A DNA stretch of 64,000 bases from Desulfobacterales bacterium (GTDB lineage: Bacteria; Desulfobacterota; Desulfovibrionia; Desulfovibrionales; Desulfothermaceae), in assembly GCA_027064715.1 (NCBI GenBank), contig JAMOPG010000245.1, positions 1 through 64,000 on the forward strand, given 5' to 3'. Below are positions 8,271-17,948 of this stretch, piece after piece. Numbering within the stretch: the stretch's first letter is position 1; each line of letters starts with the position of its first letter. Under the pieces are notes generated by a model. That model was not told the DNA's origin, ran no database searches, and saw only the letters and a list, made by a program, of their open reading frames with translations. Both the position numbers and the translations under genes were made by a program.

Positions 8271-10014
8271 AAAATGCCTTTAAGATCTGACTTCTTGATG
8301 GATGTTTTAATTTTCTTAATGCCTTTGCCTCAATCTGTCTTATCCTTTCCCTGGTTACATTAAAGAGTTTTCCAACCTCTTCCAATGTGTGGTCAGATTT
8401 TTCTCCAATACCAAATCTCTTTCTGATTACCTGCTCTTCTCTTGGTGTCAATTCTGAAAGGATTTTATTTATTTGCTCTTCCAGTTTTGAATGAACAATC
8501 TTTTCTGCTGGTGCCACTGCCTTTTTATCTTCTATGAAATCACCAAGACTAGAATCTTCTTCATCACCAATAGGTGTTTCAAGGGATATTGGTTCTTTAG
8601 CAATCCTTAAAATCTTTTTCACTTTGTCAACAGGATAATCCATCCTTTCAGCAATCTCTTCAGGAAGCGGCTCTCTCCCTAGTTCTTGCACTAAATATCT
8701 TGAAGTCCTAATAAGTTTATTAATTGTTTCTATCATGTGCACAGGGATTCTAATGGTTCGGGCTTGATCAGCAATAGCCCTGGTTATTGCCTGTCTTATC
8801 CACCATGTGGCATATGTGGAAAATTTATAACCCCTTTGATATTCAAATTTATCCACAGCCTTCATAAGTCCAATATTTCCTTCCTGGATCAGATCTAAAA
8901 ATTGTAATCCCCGATTTATATATTTTTTTGCAATGCTGACAACAAGACGAAGATTTGCCCTGATAAGCTCCTGTTTTGCCTTGATGGCATATTCATTTCC
9001 ATGTTTCATTCTCCACAGGATGTCTTCTAACTCATTGACATCGTGGCAGCAATTTTCCTCTAACCGTTTTAAGATTTCTACTTTACTTGTGAGCATTTCT
9101 TTGAAGGAAAATAGCTCTTCTATTGTCATTCCCAATTCTTCAGCAGCCACAATAGGCTTGATTTCTCTATTGTCTAGTTTTCTAAATAACTCTTCTATTT
9201 CTGCTTGTGTCTTTCCCACTGAAATTATATAAGCAGAATAATCCCGTCTACAATTGTTCATTTGACGCACATAATCTTCAATATGTTCGATTACCTGATC
9301 TACTAGTTTTTTTTCTAATTTAATGGCACGTAGCCTTTCTACTATCTCTTGTTTAAATTCTAGAAATCTTTTGGCCAGCGCTGCAGTTCTTTTTTCTAAT
9401 GTACATAGCTGGTCTAATTTTTTATAAAGATGAGATTTCTTTTTATAAATCTGTTTTATTTCCTCTAAAAGGGTAATAACCCTTTGCCGCTGGTTCATCT
9501 CTTCTTCTGTAGGATCATCTTCTTCTATTGTCTTAACCACATCTTTTAGTTTTATTGCACCTTTTTTGAGTTCTTCCCCCACATTGATGAGATATTCAAT
9601 TGCAACAGGGACTTCGGCGAATGAATAAAGTACTTCAAGTTCTCCTTCTTCAATCTTTTTTGCAATTCTGACCTCACCTTCCCTATCCAAAAGAGGTACA
9701 AGGCCCATCTCATAGAGATACATCCTAACAGGGTCTGAGCTTTTAGCAGTTTCTTCAAGATCTTTATCCTCTATATCTTCTATTTCTTCAAAATCCAATT
9801 CAATGTTTTTGACCACTTCCATTTTTTTGTTTGTTTTATCATCAATTATGGTAATATCGAGTTGTTGAAACAGTGATATAATTTCTTCTATTTGAGCAGG
9901 GTCATTTACATCAGGTGGCAGGGCTTCATTTAATTCGCTAAATGTCAGATAGCCCCTTTCTTTGCCCTTTGCAATAATTGCTTTGATTTGTTGGATTTCT
10001 TTTATGCTTTTCAT
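8260..10014 (-). CDS. rpoD: Housekeeping sigma factor RpoD (sigma-70)
   Basis: A 584-residue primary sigma factor. Region 1.1 is residues 1-60 and region 1.2 is [29 protein letters not shown] near residue 95. A long non-conserved region follows. Region 2 is [35 protein letters not shown] with [38 protein letters not shown]. Region 4 is [16 protein letters not shown] and the helix-turn-helix [26 protein letters not shown]. The SD is AAGGGGGG. It lies in the mutS2-dnaG-rpoD-nuclease unit, an order related to the classical macromolecular synthesis operon. Confidence 0.97.
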   Translation of the reverse strand: MKSIKEIQQIKAIIAKGKERGYLTFSELNEALPPDVNDPAQIEEIISLFQQLDITIIDDKTNKKMEVVKNIELDFEEIEDIEDKDLEETAKSSDPVRMYLYEMGLVPLLDREGEVRIAKKIEEGELEVLYSFAEVPVAIEYLINVGEELKKGAIKLKDVVKTIEEDDPTEEEMNQRQRVITLLEEIKQIYKKKSHLYKKLDQLCTLEKRTAALAKRFLEFKQEIVERLRAIKLEKKLVDQVIEHIEDYVRQMNNCRRDYSAYIISVGKTQAEIEELFRKLDNREIKPIVAAEELGMTIEELFSFKEMLTSKVEILKRLEENCCHDVNELEDILWRMKHGNEYAIKAKQELIRANLRLVVSIAKKYINRGLQFLDLIQEGNIGLMKAVDKFEYQRGYKFSTYATWWIRQAITRAIADQARTIRIPVHMIETINKLIRTSRYLVQELGREPLPEEIAERMDYPVDKVKKILRIAKEPISLETPIGDEEDSSLGDFIEDKKAVAPAEKIVHSKLEEQINKILSELTPREEQVIRKRFGIGEKSDHTLEEVGKLFNVTRERIRQIEAKALRKLKHPSRSQILKAFYDL

Positions 10015-10052
10015 TTTCCCCCCTTTGATTTTAAATTAAGGGAATTTTGAAA

Positions 10053-11732
10053 TCAATTTTTTGCCAATCTATTGATTTCTTTCATAAAAAAATCTATTTT
10101 TTCTTGATTTTTTTCCATCTGTGCCTGAATAAGGCCTTCTTTAGCCTCTTTTATAAGTCTTTCTTTTTCTTTTTTTTCTAAAAATTCTTTTATATCTTTC
10201 CATAAATAATTGGGATTTATATCCTGGTCTCTAAAAAAAAGAGACTCAATGTAAAACCTTTTTTCCTCTTCATCCAAAACATATAATATCTCATCCTCAG
10301 GGTGGCTTACTAATTTTTCAAAGAGATTCTGGGCGAATCTATTCTTCATATGGTTCTGTGCATTTAATTTTCTCAGCTCATCAATATATTCTGGATAGCA
10401 TATGGCAAACTTTAAGATCTCCTTTTCTCCTATGCCAATCAGGGTTTTATTATCCTGTAATCTCTTTAGAGCTTTGGTCTCATTTTGAATCTTTCCCAGT
10501 TCAAATTCTGAGATTCCAAGCTCCTTACTAATCACTGGAAGATAAAAACCTTTTAGAGCAGGATCGTGTAAAGATGCCAAAAACTCTCTACACCATCGTA
10601 TAACTTCCCTTGGCGAATTATTTAATTTAATCATGTGGGAGCAAAAGACAAGACCCTGTTTTGCATTTTTTATCAGTTTGTCAAGTGCGTCTTTTCCATA
10701 ACTAATAAGATAGGAATCCACATCTTCACCCTCAGGCAGTTCTACAACAGATACTGTAATACCATATTGCAAAAAGATTTGAGCACTCCTAAATGCAGCC
10801 TTATATCCAGCCTCATCTCCATCAAATATTAGAACCACTTTTGGACAAAAGTTGGAGATCTTTTTTACATGATCGGACGTGAGCGCAGTTCCCAATACCC
10901 CACATGAATTTCTGTAACCATATTGATAAAGCCTAATAACATCTATATACCCTTCAGTTAGAATTGCAAATTTTTGAGATATAATTTCCCTTTTCGCAAC
11001 ATTGAGTCCATATAGGTTTTCCCCTTTTTTAAATACTTCATTTTCACTGGTATTTAAATATTTTGGATCTTCGTCACCAATAGCCCTTCCACCAAAACCT
11101 ATACATCTTCCCCTAATATCTAATATAGGGAATATTATCCTATTTCTAAATCTATCGTATACCTTCCCTGTGGACCCTTTTATCAAAACTCCAGAATCAA
11201 TAAGTGCATCTATTGAGTATCCCTTTTTTAGTAAATAAGACTTTAAATCATTCCATGAGTCCTTGGCATAGCCCAATTGAAACTCTGTAATTATATTTTC
11301 ATCAATGGCCCTTTTTTTTAGATACTCATAAGCCTGGGGACTATTTTTTAGGGTTGTTTTAAAAAAATTCAGGGCTTCATCATTGATCTCTAAAATGAGC
11401 TTTTTTTTAGAAGGCCTTTTTGAGCTAGGTATTTTAGTGTTATCTAATGATATGCCAACTTCTTGTGCAAGCTCTTTTAGCCCTTCATAAAAATCCAGAC
11501 CATTTATTTTGCAATAAAAATCAATAATATCTCCAGATGCATGGCATCCAAAACAGTGGTAGAGTCCAAGATCTGGATCTATATAAAAAGATGGTTTTGT
11601 CTCTTGATGAAATGGGCATGGGGCCCTAAATCTAGAACCCACCCTCTGGAGATTCAAATATCTACTAACAAGGGAGATTACATCTATCCTGTCTTTTATT
11701 TCCTGGATAATTTCTCTGCTTATAAAGCCCAT
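10053..11732 (-). CDS. dnaG: DNA primase
   Basis: A 559-residue primase that makes RNA primers at the replication fork. The CHC2 zinc-binding domain (residues 1-100) shows CPFHQETKPSFYIDP and YHCFGCHASGDIIDF. The TOPRIM catalytic core contains LTEGYIDVIRLYQYG near residue 260 and the Mg-binding LIFDGDEAGYKAA near residue 308. The C-terminal 130 residues are the helical DnaB-interaction region and are rather short and highly charged. Nine bases separate it from mutS2 upstream, with only a weak SD, so it may depend on read-through from mutS2. Confidence 0.95.
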   Translation of the reverse strand: MGFISREIIQEIKDRIDVISLVSRYLNLQRVGSRFRAPCPFHQETKPSFYIDPDLGLYHCFGCHASGDIIDFYCKINGLDFYEGLKELAQEVGISLDNTKIPSSKRPSKKKLILEINDEALNFFKTTLKNSPQAYEYLKKRAIDENIITEFQLGYAKDSWNDLKSYLLKKGYSIDALIDSGVLIKGSTGKVYDRFRNRIIFPILDIRGRCIGFGGRAIGDEDPKYLNTSENEVFKKGENLYGLNVAKREIISQKFAILTEGYIDVIRLYQYGYRNSCGVLGTALTSDHVKKISNFCPKVVLIFDGDEAGYKAAFRSAQIFLQYGITVSVVELPEGEDVDSYLISYGKDALDKLIKNAKQGLVFCSHMIKLNNSPREVIRWCREFLASLHDPALKGFYLPVISKELGISEFELGKIQNETKALKRLQDNKTLIGIGEKEILKFAICYPEYIDELRKLNAQNHMKNRFAQNLFEKLVSHPEDEILYVLDEEEKRFYIESLFFRDQDINPNYLWKDIKEFLEKKEKERLIKEAKEGLIQAQMEKNQEKIDFFMKEINRLAKN

Positions 11733-11741
11733 ACATGGATC

Positions 11742-14036
11742 TTAATCAATCTCTACAATTGTTACCCCATCTCCGCCCCTATCTTTTGGGGCAAAAGAAA
11801 AGGATTTAACATAAGGGTATTTTTTTAAAAAATCTTGCACAAAATTCCTTAAAATACCTTCACCTCTGCCATGCACAATCTCAACACTTGATATCCCCCT
11901 ATATATAGCCTGATCCAAAAATTTGATTAATTCTGTCTCAGCCTCATCTACCCGATAGCCCCTTAAATCCAATCTCCCCAAAGGAATGTTTTGTGATGTT
12001 TGTTTTATGTGATAAACAAAAGAGGAATCCTTGTTTTCTTTTTGGCCAGAGCAGCTAATATCAAAAGGATCTACCCACAGGCTCACACCATTTATATTTA
12101 CTTTTAACTTTTTCTTTTTTGTATCTATAGCCTCAATAGAGCCAAATTTATTCCATGGGATATATAATATTTCGTCACCCACTTTCAATTGATTTATATC
12201 AACTTCTCTTTTTTCCCTCTTTTCATCTATTTCATTTTTAAGTTTTTCCCTTAGTTGTTTTAATTTTTGTTGAGCCAATTTCCTGTGGATCTTTCCTTCT
12301 TTGTATGAGATCACTATGTCTCTTAAGGCATTAGAGATATCTTCAATTAATTTTTGGATTTTTGTGTGGTATTTCTCCTTTAGCTTCTTTTTTTCTTCAT
12401 CTAGCTCTTTTATCTTGTTTTTTAATTTTTCTAATTCCTTTTCTCTTTTTACAGTGATTTCATTTAATTTTTCTATTATTTTTGTTGTCTGTTTATCATT
12501 TATAAGTAAATATTTTTCAGCCTTTGACAAGATTTCCTTGGGCATTCCAAATTTTCTGGCCACATCAAGGGCCTGAGAAGTTCCTACCTGGTCATATGCT
12601 ATCTTATAAAGAGGCCTTTTCGTTATTGGATCAAAAAGGACCATTGCAGCCCTAAGTTGTCTATGACTCAAAGCAAAGACTTTAAGAGATGGAAAGTGGG
12701 TAACAGCAAATACAAAACTACCTTTTTCTATGAGACTTTCTATAACAGCCTGTGCAAGTGCAGCTCCTTGAGATGGATCTGTTCCTGTCCCAAATTCATC
12801 AAGCAATACCAAAGTGGAGTCATCTATTTTTGGCCATATATTTTTAAGTTTGATAATTTGAGCTGTAAAGGTGCTGAGCCTCTGCTCTATAGACTGTTCA
12901 TCTCCTAAAAATACAAAGATGTTTTTAAAAAATGGTATGGTGCTATGCTCTTTACATGGAACAGGTAAACCTGCATAGGTCATAAGGGCACACAGCCCCA
13001 ATGTTTTTAAAGAAACTGTCTTTCCTCCCGAATTTCCTCCTGTAAGGATGAGTCCTTTTTGACCTTCTAATAAGATCAAATCAATTGGCTCAACTTTATC
13101 TTTTTTCTGAAGATATAAAAGGGGATGAACTACTCCTTTTATATGTAATTTATCTTCAATGGATAAAATAGATCCATTCAATTCAGAAGCAAAAAGCACC
13201 TTTGCCCTGATTAAATCCATTTCAATCATTAAAGAGTAGAGGATCTTTATTTTTTCTAGATCATAGGCAATAAGATTTGTTAAATATTTTAAAATGTTAT
13301 TTATCTCTTCCCTTTCTTCTTTTTTTAACTCTTGCAATCTATTGTTTAATTCTATTAAAAATATTGGTTCAAAATAACAGGTCTCTCCACTTTGGGAATA
13401 GTCATGCACAATTCCTTCTACTTTTCCTTTAAAATTTGACTTAAGGGCAATTACATATCTATCAGAAGATATTGTAAGGTATTCATCCTGAAGCATGCCT
13501 GTTAGATTATATTTATCTATATATTCAATTATTTTTTTTCTACATCTCTTTTGAATGGATCGAATGTGTTCCCTGATAGAGCTAAGGGTGGGAGATGCAT
13601 TGTCTTTTATGTCTCCATTTTTATCAAGACACCTTTGTAGGGCCTGATAGCTCTGTTGAGGCCAGGGAAAATGTTTAAATCTTTCTAAAAGATTTTTAGT
13701 CTTATCAAAAGCAATAGAGTCAATAAATTCCTTTAGGCTTTTTGTCTTTTCTAAAAAGACTTTTACTCCAAAAAGTCCATCCTCGTCTAAGATTTTTTTT
13801 CTTTTTAAATAATCAAAAACTCCATCTAGTGGAGGAAAATCCAATTCTAATTTGATAATTTCATTTTTATATAACAATGCTTCTGCTAATATATTTAGAT
13901 TTATTTGTATCTTTTCTTTGTCTGTTTCAGGTCTTAACTCAAGGGCACACTTTTTACCAGCTTCTGATATGCAGAAGCCCGCTATTACTGATAAAATTTT
14001 ATTAAATTCTAAAAGTTCTATTGTGTTTTTATCCAT
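11742..14036 (-). CDS. mutS2: MutS2 ATPase/endonuclease
   Basis: A 764-residue MutS2. It lacks the mismatch-recognition domain of MutS. Residues 1-280 form the core and lever. The Walker A motif is LILTGGNSGGKTVSLKTLG near residue 325, Walker B is LVLLDEFGTGTDPSQGAAL near residue 405, and a long Lys/Glu coiled coil spans about 510-610. The C-terminal Smr domain has LDLRGYRVDEAE and the VEIVHGRGEG motif. Known roles are recombination suppression and, in Bacillus, rescue of collided ribosomes. AGGTAGGC serves as SD. It is the first gene after the rpsU terminator, so it should have its own promoter in 14037-14146, which I could not identify with confidence. Confidence 0.94.
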   Translation of the reverse strand: MDKNTIELLEFNKILSVIAGFCISEAGKKCALELRPETDKEKIQINLNILAEALLYKNEIIKLELDFPPLDGVFDYLKRKKILDEDGLFGVKVFLEKTKSLKEFIDSIAFDKTKNLLERFKHFPWPQQSYQALQRCLDKNGDIKDNASPTLSSIREHIRSIQKRCRKKIIEYIDKYNLTGMLQDEYLTISSDRYVIALKSNFKGKVEGIVHDYSQSGETCYFEPIFLIELNNRLQELKKEEREEINNILKYLTNLIAYDLEKIKILYSLMIEMDLIRAKVLFASELNGSILSIEDKLHIKGVVHPLLYLQKKDKVEPIDLILLEGQKGLILTGGNSGGKTVSLKTLGLCALMTYAGLPVPCKEHSTIPFFKNIFVFLGDEQSIEQRLSTFTAQIIKLKNIWPKIDDSTLVLLDEFGTGTDPSQGAALAQAVIESLIEKGSFVFAVTHFPSLKVFALSHRQLRAAMVLFDPITKRPLYKIAYDQVGTSQALDVARKFGMPKEILSKAEKYLLINDKQTTKIIEKLNEITVKREKELEKLKNKIKELDEEKKKLKEKYHTKIQKLIEDISNALRDIVISYKEGKIHRKLAQQKLKQLREKLKNEIDEKREKREVDINQLKVGDEILYIPWNKFGSIEAIDTKKKKLKVNINGVSLWVDPFDISCSGQKENKDSSFVYHIKQTSQNIPLGRLDLRGYRVDEAETELIKFLDQAIYRGISSVEIVHGRGEGILRNFVQDFLKKYPYVKSFSFAPKDRGGDGVTIVEID

Positions 14037-14146
14037 AGCCTACCTGTGATAATTGAATAGGAATTTGTCAATTGTGCATCTTATCTGTGTCTACCTAACA
14101 TTTTGGGGAGGATTGTTGTTTAGGAACTATTTGATATTTTTAATTA

Positions 14147-14184
14147 AAAAATCTGGAGACAAAAGGATTCATCTCCAGATTTTT
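14147..14184 (-). terminator. Rho-independent terminator of rpsU
   Basis: A 13-bp perfect stem (14147-14159 with 14172-14184, core TCTGGAGA/TCTCCAGA) with a 12-base loop, followed on the minus strand by TTTTTTAATT. It lies 18 bases after the rpsU stop, and both the stem and U-tract fit rpsU transcription. Confidence 0.85.
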
Positions 14185-14202
14185 CTCATTTTTTAGCTAT
14201 TT

Positions 14203-14403
14203 TTAAATAAGACCTATTTTTCTCAATTTTTTTATAAGCCTTTTTTTAGCTGCAGCCTCTTTTTTCTTTCTCTTTATACTTGGTTTTTCGTAGTGCTGTC
14301 TTTTCTTTAGTTCAGATAGAATTCCCGCCTTTTCGCACTGCTTCTTGAACTTTTTTAAGGCAATCTCAAAACCTTCATTCTCCGACACAATAACATTTGC
14401 CAC
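14203..14403 (-). CDS. rpsU: 30S ribosomal protein bS21
   Basis: A 66-residue basic protein: [53 protein letters not shown]. This is the full bS21 pattern (E-x-F-E-x-A-L-x-x-F-K-x-x, then R/K-x-x-Y-x-x-P and a Lys/Arg tail). bS21 sits on the 30S platform near the 3' end of 16S rRNA. The initiator is GTG, preceded by an unusually complete SD. It is flanked by hairpins on both sides and so forms a monocistronic unit. Confidence 0.96.
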   Translation of the reverse strand: MANVIVSENEGFEIALKKFKKQCEKAGILSELKKRQHYEKPSIKRKKKEAAAKKRLIKKLRKIGLI

Positions 14404-14410
14404 CCAAATC

Positions 14411-14420
14411 TCACCTCCTT
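14411..14420 (-). promoter_or_regulatory. Extended ribosome binding site of rpsU
   Basis: The minus strand reads AAGGAGGTGA, ten bases perfectly complementary to the usual 16S rRNA 3' end, with 7 bases to the GTG start. It is among the most complete SDs in this window and precedes the gene for the ribosomal protein that sits beside the anti-SD. Confidence 0.75.
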
Positions 14421-14470
14421 ATGCAAATAACTAAAGAAAAAATTATTTACATGAATTTATTTTAATTAGC

Positions 14471-14508
14471 AAGAGAAAAGAGGTGAATTTTCACACCTCT
14501 TTTCTCTT
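14471..14508. terminator. Long hairpin after the 57-residue membrane protein gene
   Basis: A perfect 15-bp stem (14471-14485 with 14494-14508, AAGAGAAAAGAGGTG and its complement) with an 8-base loop, starting 7 bases after the stop at 14516. On the minus strand the 3' arm is pyrimidine-rich and is followed by GCTAATTAAA rather than a clean U-tract. It probably ends the HU/small-protein transcript and insulates rpsU. Confidence 0.6.
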
Positions 14509-14515
14509 AATATAA

Positions 14516-14689
14516 TTAGGAGTATTTATCCTTTAAATACTCTAACAATGACTTAAAAAATACCAAAGAGACCCCTGTTCCTATGGTGAGGATGACAATG
14601 TATAACACACCAAAAAATATGGCATGATCAGGTAGCCACCAAGGTATGTCTTGAGGCAACATTGAATGTATGGTTTCTCCGTGGAGCAT
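14516..14689 (-). CDS. 57-residue single-span membrane protein
   Basis: A short gene between HU and rpsU. An AGGAG SD lies 6 bases before the ATG and the frame runs to TAA at 14516. The protein starts MLHGETIHSMLPQDIPWWLP, has one hydrophobic span at about residues 23-46 (AIFFGVLYIVILTIGTGVSL), and ends with a charged tail LEYLKDKYS. The start is 9 bases after the HU stop, so it is co-transcribed with HU, and a long hairpin follows. I do not recognise a family. The His/Trp/Pro-rich N-terminus followed by one span could be a small subunit of a membrane complex. Its reality is supported by SD, hydrophobic span and flanking terminator. Confidence 0.7.
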   Translation of the reverse strand: MLHGETIHSMLPQDIPWWLPDHAIFFGVLYIVILTIGTGVSLVFFKSLLEYLKDKYS

Positions 14690-14698
14690 AGTAAACTC

Positions 14699-14971
14699 CT
14701 ATTTTATAGCTTCTTTTAAAAGTTTTCCTGGTTTAAATTTTACTGCTTTTGAGGGTGGAATTATTATCTCTTCACCAGTTTGTGGATTTCTTCCTTTTCT
14801 TTGTTTTCTCTCAACTACTTCAAAGGTTCCAAAACCTGTGATTGTGAGTTTGCTATCTTCCTGAAGGATGCTTTTGATAGCATCTAAACATGCGGTTACT
14901 ACTTTTTCCGCCTCTGTTTTTTTTAATTCAGCTAGTTCAGCTACTTTTGCAATGAGATCTGCTTTAGTCAT
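14699..14971 (-). CDS. hup: HU family DNA-binding protein
   Basis: A 90-residue nucleoid protein: MTKADLIAKVAELAELKKTEAEKVV, then the dimer core LTITGFGTFEVVERKQRKGRNPQTGEEIIIPPSKAVKFKPGKLLKEAI. The R-K-G-R-N-P-x-T-G-E arm tip with its intercalating proline is present. It bends and packages DNA as a dimer. A strong SD (AAGGAGG) precedes ATG. A good promoter and a palindrome lie just upstream. Confidence 0.95.
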   Translation of the reverse strand: MTKADLIAKVAELAELKKTEAEKVVTACLDAIKSILQEDSKLTITGFGTFEVVERKQRKGRNPQTGEEIIIPPSKAVKFKPGKLLKEAIK

Positions 14972-15029
14972 TATATATTCCTCCTTAATTAATTTAAAAC
15001 CATGTACATTATTTTTAGTTGTTGCCCTG

Positions 15030-15053
15030 AATATTAAAGGAAAATTTAATATT
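15030..15053. promoter_or_regulatory. Palindrome overlapping the HU promoter -10
   Basis: AATATTAAA (15030-15038) and TTTAATATT (15045-15053) are perfect 9-base inverted arms around a 6-base spacer. The right arm covers the proposed -10 box and the left arm reaches past the start point. It could be an operator or, if transcribed from further upstream, a hairpin. Confidence 0.35.
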
Positions 15054-15072
15054 AAAAAAAATCTTATGTCAA
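15044..15072 (-). promoter_or_regulatory. Promoter of the HU gene
   Basis: Minus strand: perfect TTGACA (15067-15072), 17-base spacer containing eight consecutive T, then TTAAAT (15044-15049, 4 of 6). The leader to the HU ATG would be about 65 bases. Confidence 0.55.
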
Positions 15073-15103
15073 GCTATATTCTCTTTTATTTTAAGGCCTC
15101 ATG

Positions 15104-15877
15104 CTATTTTTTATATATTGTTTCAGCAAGTTGTAGATATTGTTCAGGAGTTAACATATTGGGTCTTGCGTCTTCTCTTATTTTGTTTTTTTTAAAAAAA
15201 TCATCTAAATCTGAGTTCCATCTATTTTTTAAGATAGTTTTCAGTTGTTTTCTTGGATTATTAAAGCAGGTTTTTATTGTTTTTTTTAGCTTTTCTTGAG
15301 TATTTTTATTTAGCTCAATTTTTTTGGGGATTAATAAAATTACCTGAGAGAGCACCTTTGGCCTTGGGTAAAAACATGTTGGTTTAATGATAATATCAGC
15401 CTTCACATCACAAAAGGTCTGAATCCAGGCACTTAATACTCCAAATTTTTTATCTCCTGGTTTTGCGCAGATCTTTTCAGCCACTTCTTTTTGTACCATA
15501 AACACCATGAGTTTTCCTCTGCTAAAATGTGCCACAATATCAAATATAAGAGTAGTGGCAATATTGTATGGTAGATTGCCAACTATCTTAGTAAAATATC
15601 CATTTGCCCTATGCCATGGAAAAGTTAGGGCATCCATTAAGATAAATTGTGCATCTGGGATATCTTTGTTCAAATCATAAATAAGCCCTTTATCTTTTTC
15701 CACAGCAATCAACGATTTTGCCATTTGTGCTAGATACCTTGTCAAGGCGCCCTTTCCTGGACCAATTTCAAGGATAACATCCTCAACCTCAGGTTCTATT
15801 AAGTGAATAATCTTTGTTATAATATTTTTATCAATCAAAAAATTTTGACCAAGCTGTTTTTTGGGATATTGGTTCAT
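15104..15877 (-). CDS. rsmA: 16S rRNA dimethyladenosine transferase RsmA/KsgA
   Basis: About 257 residues. It dimethylates the two adjacent adenines in helix 45 of 16S rRNA during 30S maturation. KKQLGQNFLIDKNI is at the N-terminus, SAM motif I is VILEIGPGKGALTRYLA, and the catalytic motif is VGNLPYNIAT near residue 103. PRPKVLSQVI and NPRKQLKTIL mark the C-terminal part. The open frame extends back to a TTG at 15922, and an ATG at 15910 is also possible. I prefer ATG 15877, 19 bases after the fusA stop, because it gives the usual N-terminus (MNQYPKKQLGQNFL). None of the three has a good SD, so translation probably depends on fusA. Confidence 0.9.
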   Translation of the reverse strand: MNQYPKKQLGQNFLIDKNIITKIIHLIEPEVEDVILEIGPGKGALTRYLAQMAKSLIAVEKDKGLIYDLNKDIPDAQFILMDALTFPWHRANGYFTKIVGNLPYNIATTLIFDIVAHFSRGKLMVFMVQKEVAEKICAKPGDKKFGVLSAWIQTFCDVKADIIIKPTCFYPRPKVLSQVILLIPKKIELNKNTQEKLKKTIKTCFNNPRKQLKTILKNRWNSDLDDFFKKNKIREDARPNMLTPEQYLQLAETIYKK

Positions 15878-15896
15878 TAAACTTAAAGAAATTTTA

Positions 15897-17948
15897 TCAA
15901 TCAAGTACATCAAATTTTTCAAATTTCATAATAAAATTAGCCCTGCCCTGTGTAACTGATCTTAAGTGTGTTGAAAATCCAAACAATTTTCTCAAAGGAG
16001 CCAAAGCCTGTATGGTCTTTGCTTGACCCCTTTCAAACATATTTTCGATTTTTCCACCTTTCATGCCTATTAGAGAAATCACATCTCCCACAAATTCTTC
16101 TGGAACATAAATCTCCACAAACATAATGGGCTCAAGTAGGATAGGATTTGCTTTGGTTAATGCTTCTTTTAATGCTATACTTGCTGCCATGTGGTAGCCA
16201 ATCTCGCTGGAATCTTGCCTTAATTCTCCTAAACTTAATATAGAAACCCTTACCCCTTGCACAGGACTTCCTTTTAAAACTCCACTTAACAGCCCATCTT
16301 TTATTGCTGTTTCTATTGCCAACACAAATTTTTCAGGAAAAGATTCTGTGTCAATCTCAAATATGATTTTATTGTCTTGGTGTCTATCAATTGGTTCCAC
16401 TTTTAGTTCCACAAATCCATAGTGCATTTTTTCAGCTAGTTCTTTATAAAATTCAGAAGATGCGGTTGCAGATTTTGAAATTGTTTCTCTGTATACAACT
16501 TGAGGATTTCCTGCCCTAAAATCAAGATTGTATTCCCTTTTTAATCTTTGTTGCACCACTTCCAGATGTAGCTCTCCCATCCCCGACAAGATAATCTGCC
16601 CTGTATCTTCATCAATTTCCATAAAAAGTGTTGGATCTTCTTTTAGAAATTTTTGTAATACCTCTATTAGTTTTTCTCCTTCCTGAGTATTTTTTGGTTC
16701 CAATGCTATGGAAATAACAGATTTATAATCACTAATCTTTTCTAAAATGATCTTGTTCTCTTTTTTACATAAAGTATCACCTGTTCTAACTAATTTCAGA
16801 CCAGCGGCCCCAACAATTTCCCCTGTCTTAGCCTCATTGATCCTTTCTTTCCTATCTGCATGGAGTCGAAAGAGCCTAGCTATTCGCTCCTCTTTGCCTT
16901 GTGTGGAAATATATATTGAGTCTCCAACCTGTATCTTTCCAGAATACACACGAAAAAGTGACAACTGCCTCCCTGTTTCCATAGAAATTTTGAATACCAA
17001 AGCAGAAAATGGAGCCTTAGATGATATTGGAAAGATCTTTTTTTTGTTAGAGTCAGGATCAATTCCCTCTATTTGTTTTACCTCTAAGGGCGAGGGGAGA
17101 TAGTCACATATTGCATCCAGAACTGGTTGCACACCAATATTTTTTAACGCGGATCCAGCAAATACAGGTACTATTTTTAGTCCAATTGTTCCTTCTCTTA
17201 TGGCTTTTTTAAGCTCTAATGTGTCTATTTCTTCTTCTGCCAGGTATTTTTCTAAGATGGTCTCATCTATCTCAGATATACTTTCTATAAGTCTTTCCCT
17301 CCATTTCTCTGCTTCTTGTTTTTGGCCTTCTATTAAATCCCTTTTTTCAAATCTCTCTCCTTCAGTTTCTGGATCAAACCATATAAATTTCATTTCAATT
17401 AGATCAATTACGCCTTTTAGTTGGTCCTCTTTTCCCCAAGGAATTACCACTGGAACAGGATTTGCCCCAAGCTTTTTTTTCATCTCTTCTAATACATTCT
17501 CAAAATTTGCTCCAATCCTGTCCATTTTATTCACAAAGGCAAGTTTTGGGACTCGATATTTTTCTGATTGTTTCCATACAGTTTCACTTTGGGGCTCTAC
17601 ACCTCCCACGGCACAAAACACACCAATGGCGCCATCTAATACCCTCAATGCACGTTCCACCTCGATTGTAAAATCTACATGCCCTGGGGTATCTATTATG
17701 TTTATCTGTTTGTTTTTCCAAAAACAGGTGGTACAGGCTGATGTTATGGTAATTCCCCTTTCTTGTTCTTCTGGCAGATAATCCATTGTGGCTGTGCCTT
17801 CATGTACTTCGCCCATTCTGTGAATCTTTTTTGTGTAATAGAGTATCCTCTCTGTGAGTGTGGTCTTTCCAGCATCAATATGAGCTATGATTCCTATATT
17901 TCTTATAGAAGTCAAATATTTGTCTTCACCTTTGGCAATATTTTCCAT
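15897..17948 (-). CDS. fusA: Elongation factor G (EF-G-type translational GTPase)
   Basis: About 683 residues. G1 is [19 protein letters not shown]2 [11 protein letters not shown]3 DTPGHVDF and G4 NKMDR, followed by domains II to V ending [19 protein letters not shown] drives translocation and ribosome recycling. The open frame starts at 17969, but the ATG at 17948 has AGAGGGGG at a normal distance and gives [12 protein letters not shown], so I use that. The gene is not next to rpsL, rpsG or tuf as in the str operon. It may therefore be a second EF-G paralogue, for example of the split-function spd type in which one copy translocates and the other recycles. Sequence alone does not settle which. 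Confidence 0.9.
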   Translation of the reverse strand: MENIAKGEDKYLTSIRNIGIIAHIDAGKTTLTERILYYTKKIHRMGEVHEGTATMDYLPEEQERGITITSACTTCFWKNKQINIIDTPGHVDFTIEVERALRVLDGAIGVFCAVGGVEPQSETVWKQSEKYRVPKLAFVNKMDRIGANFENVLEEMKKKLGANPVPVVIPWGKEDQLKGVIDLIEMKFIWFDPETEGERFEKRDLIEGQKQEAEKWRERLIESISEIDETILEKYLAEEEIDTLELKKAIREGTIGLKIVPVFAGSALKNIGVQPVLDAICDYLPSPLEVKQIEGIDPDSNKKKIFPISSKAPFSALVFKISMETGRQLSLFRVYSGKIQVGDSIYISTQGKEERIARLFRLHADRKERINEAKTGEIVGAAGLKLVRTGDTLCKKENKIILEKISDYKSVISIALEPKNTQEGEKLIEVLQKFLKEDPTLFMEIDEDTGQIILSGMGELHLEVVQQRLKREYNLDFRAGNPQVVYRETISKSATASSEFYKELAEKMHYGFVELKVEPIDRHQDNKIIFEIDTESFPEKFVLAIETAIKDGLLSGVLKGSPVQGVRVSILSLGELRQDSSEIGYHMAASIALKEALTKANPILLEPIMFVEIYVPEEFVGDVISLIGMKGGKIENMFERGQAKTIQALAPLRKLFGFSTHLRSVTQGRANFIMKFEKFDVLD

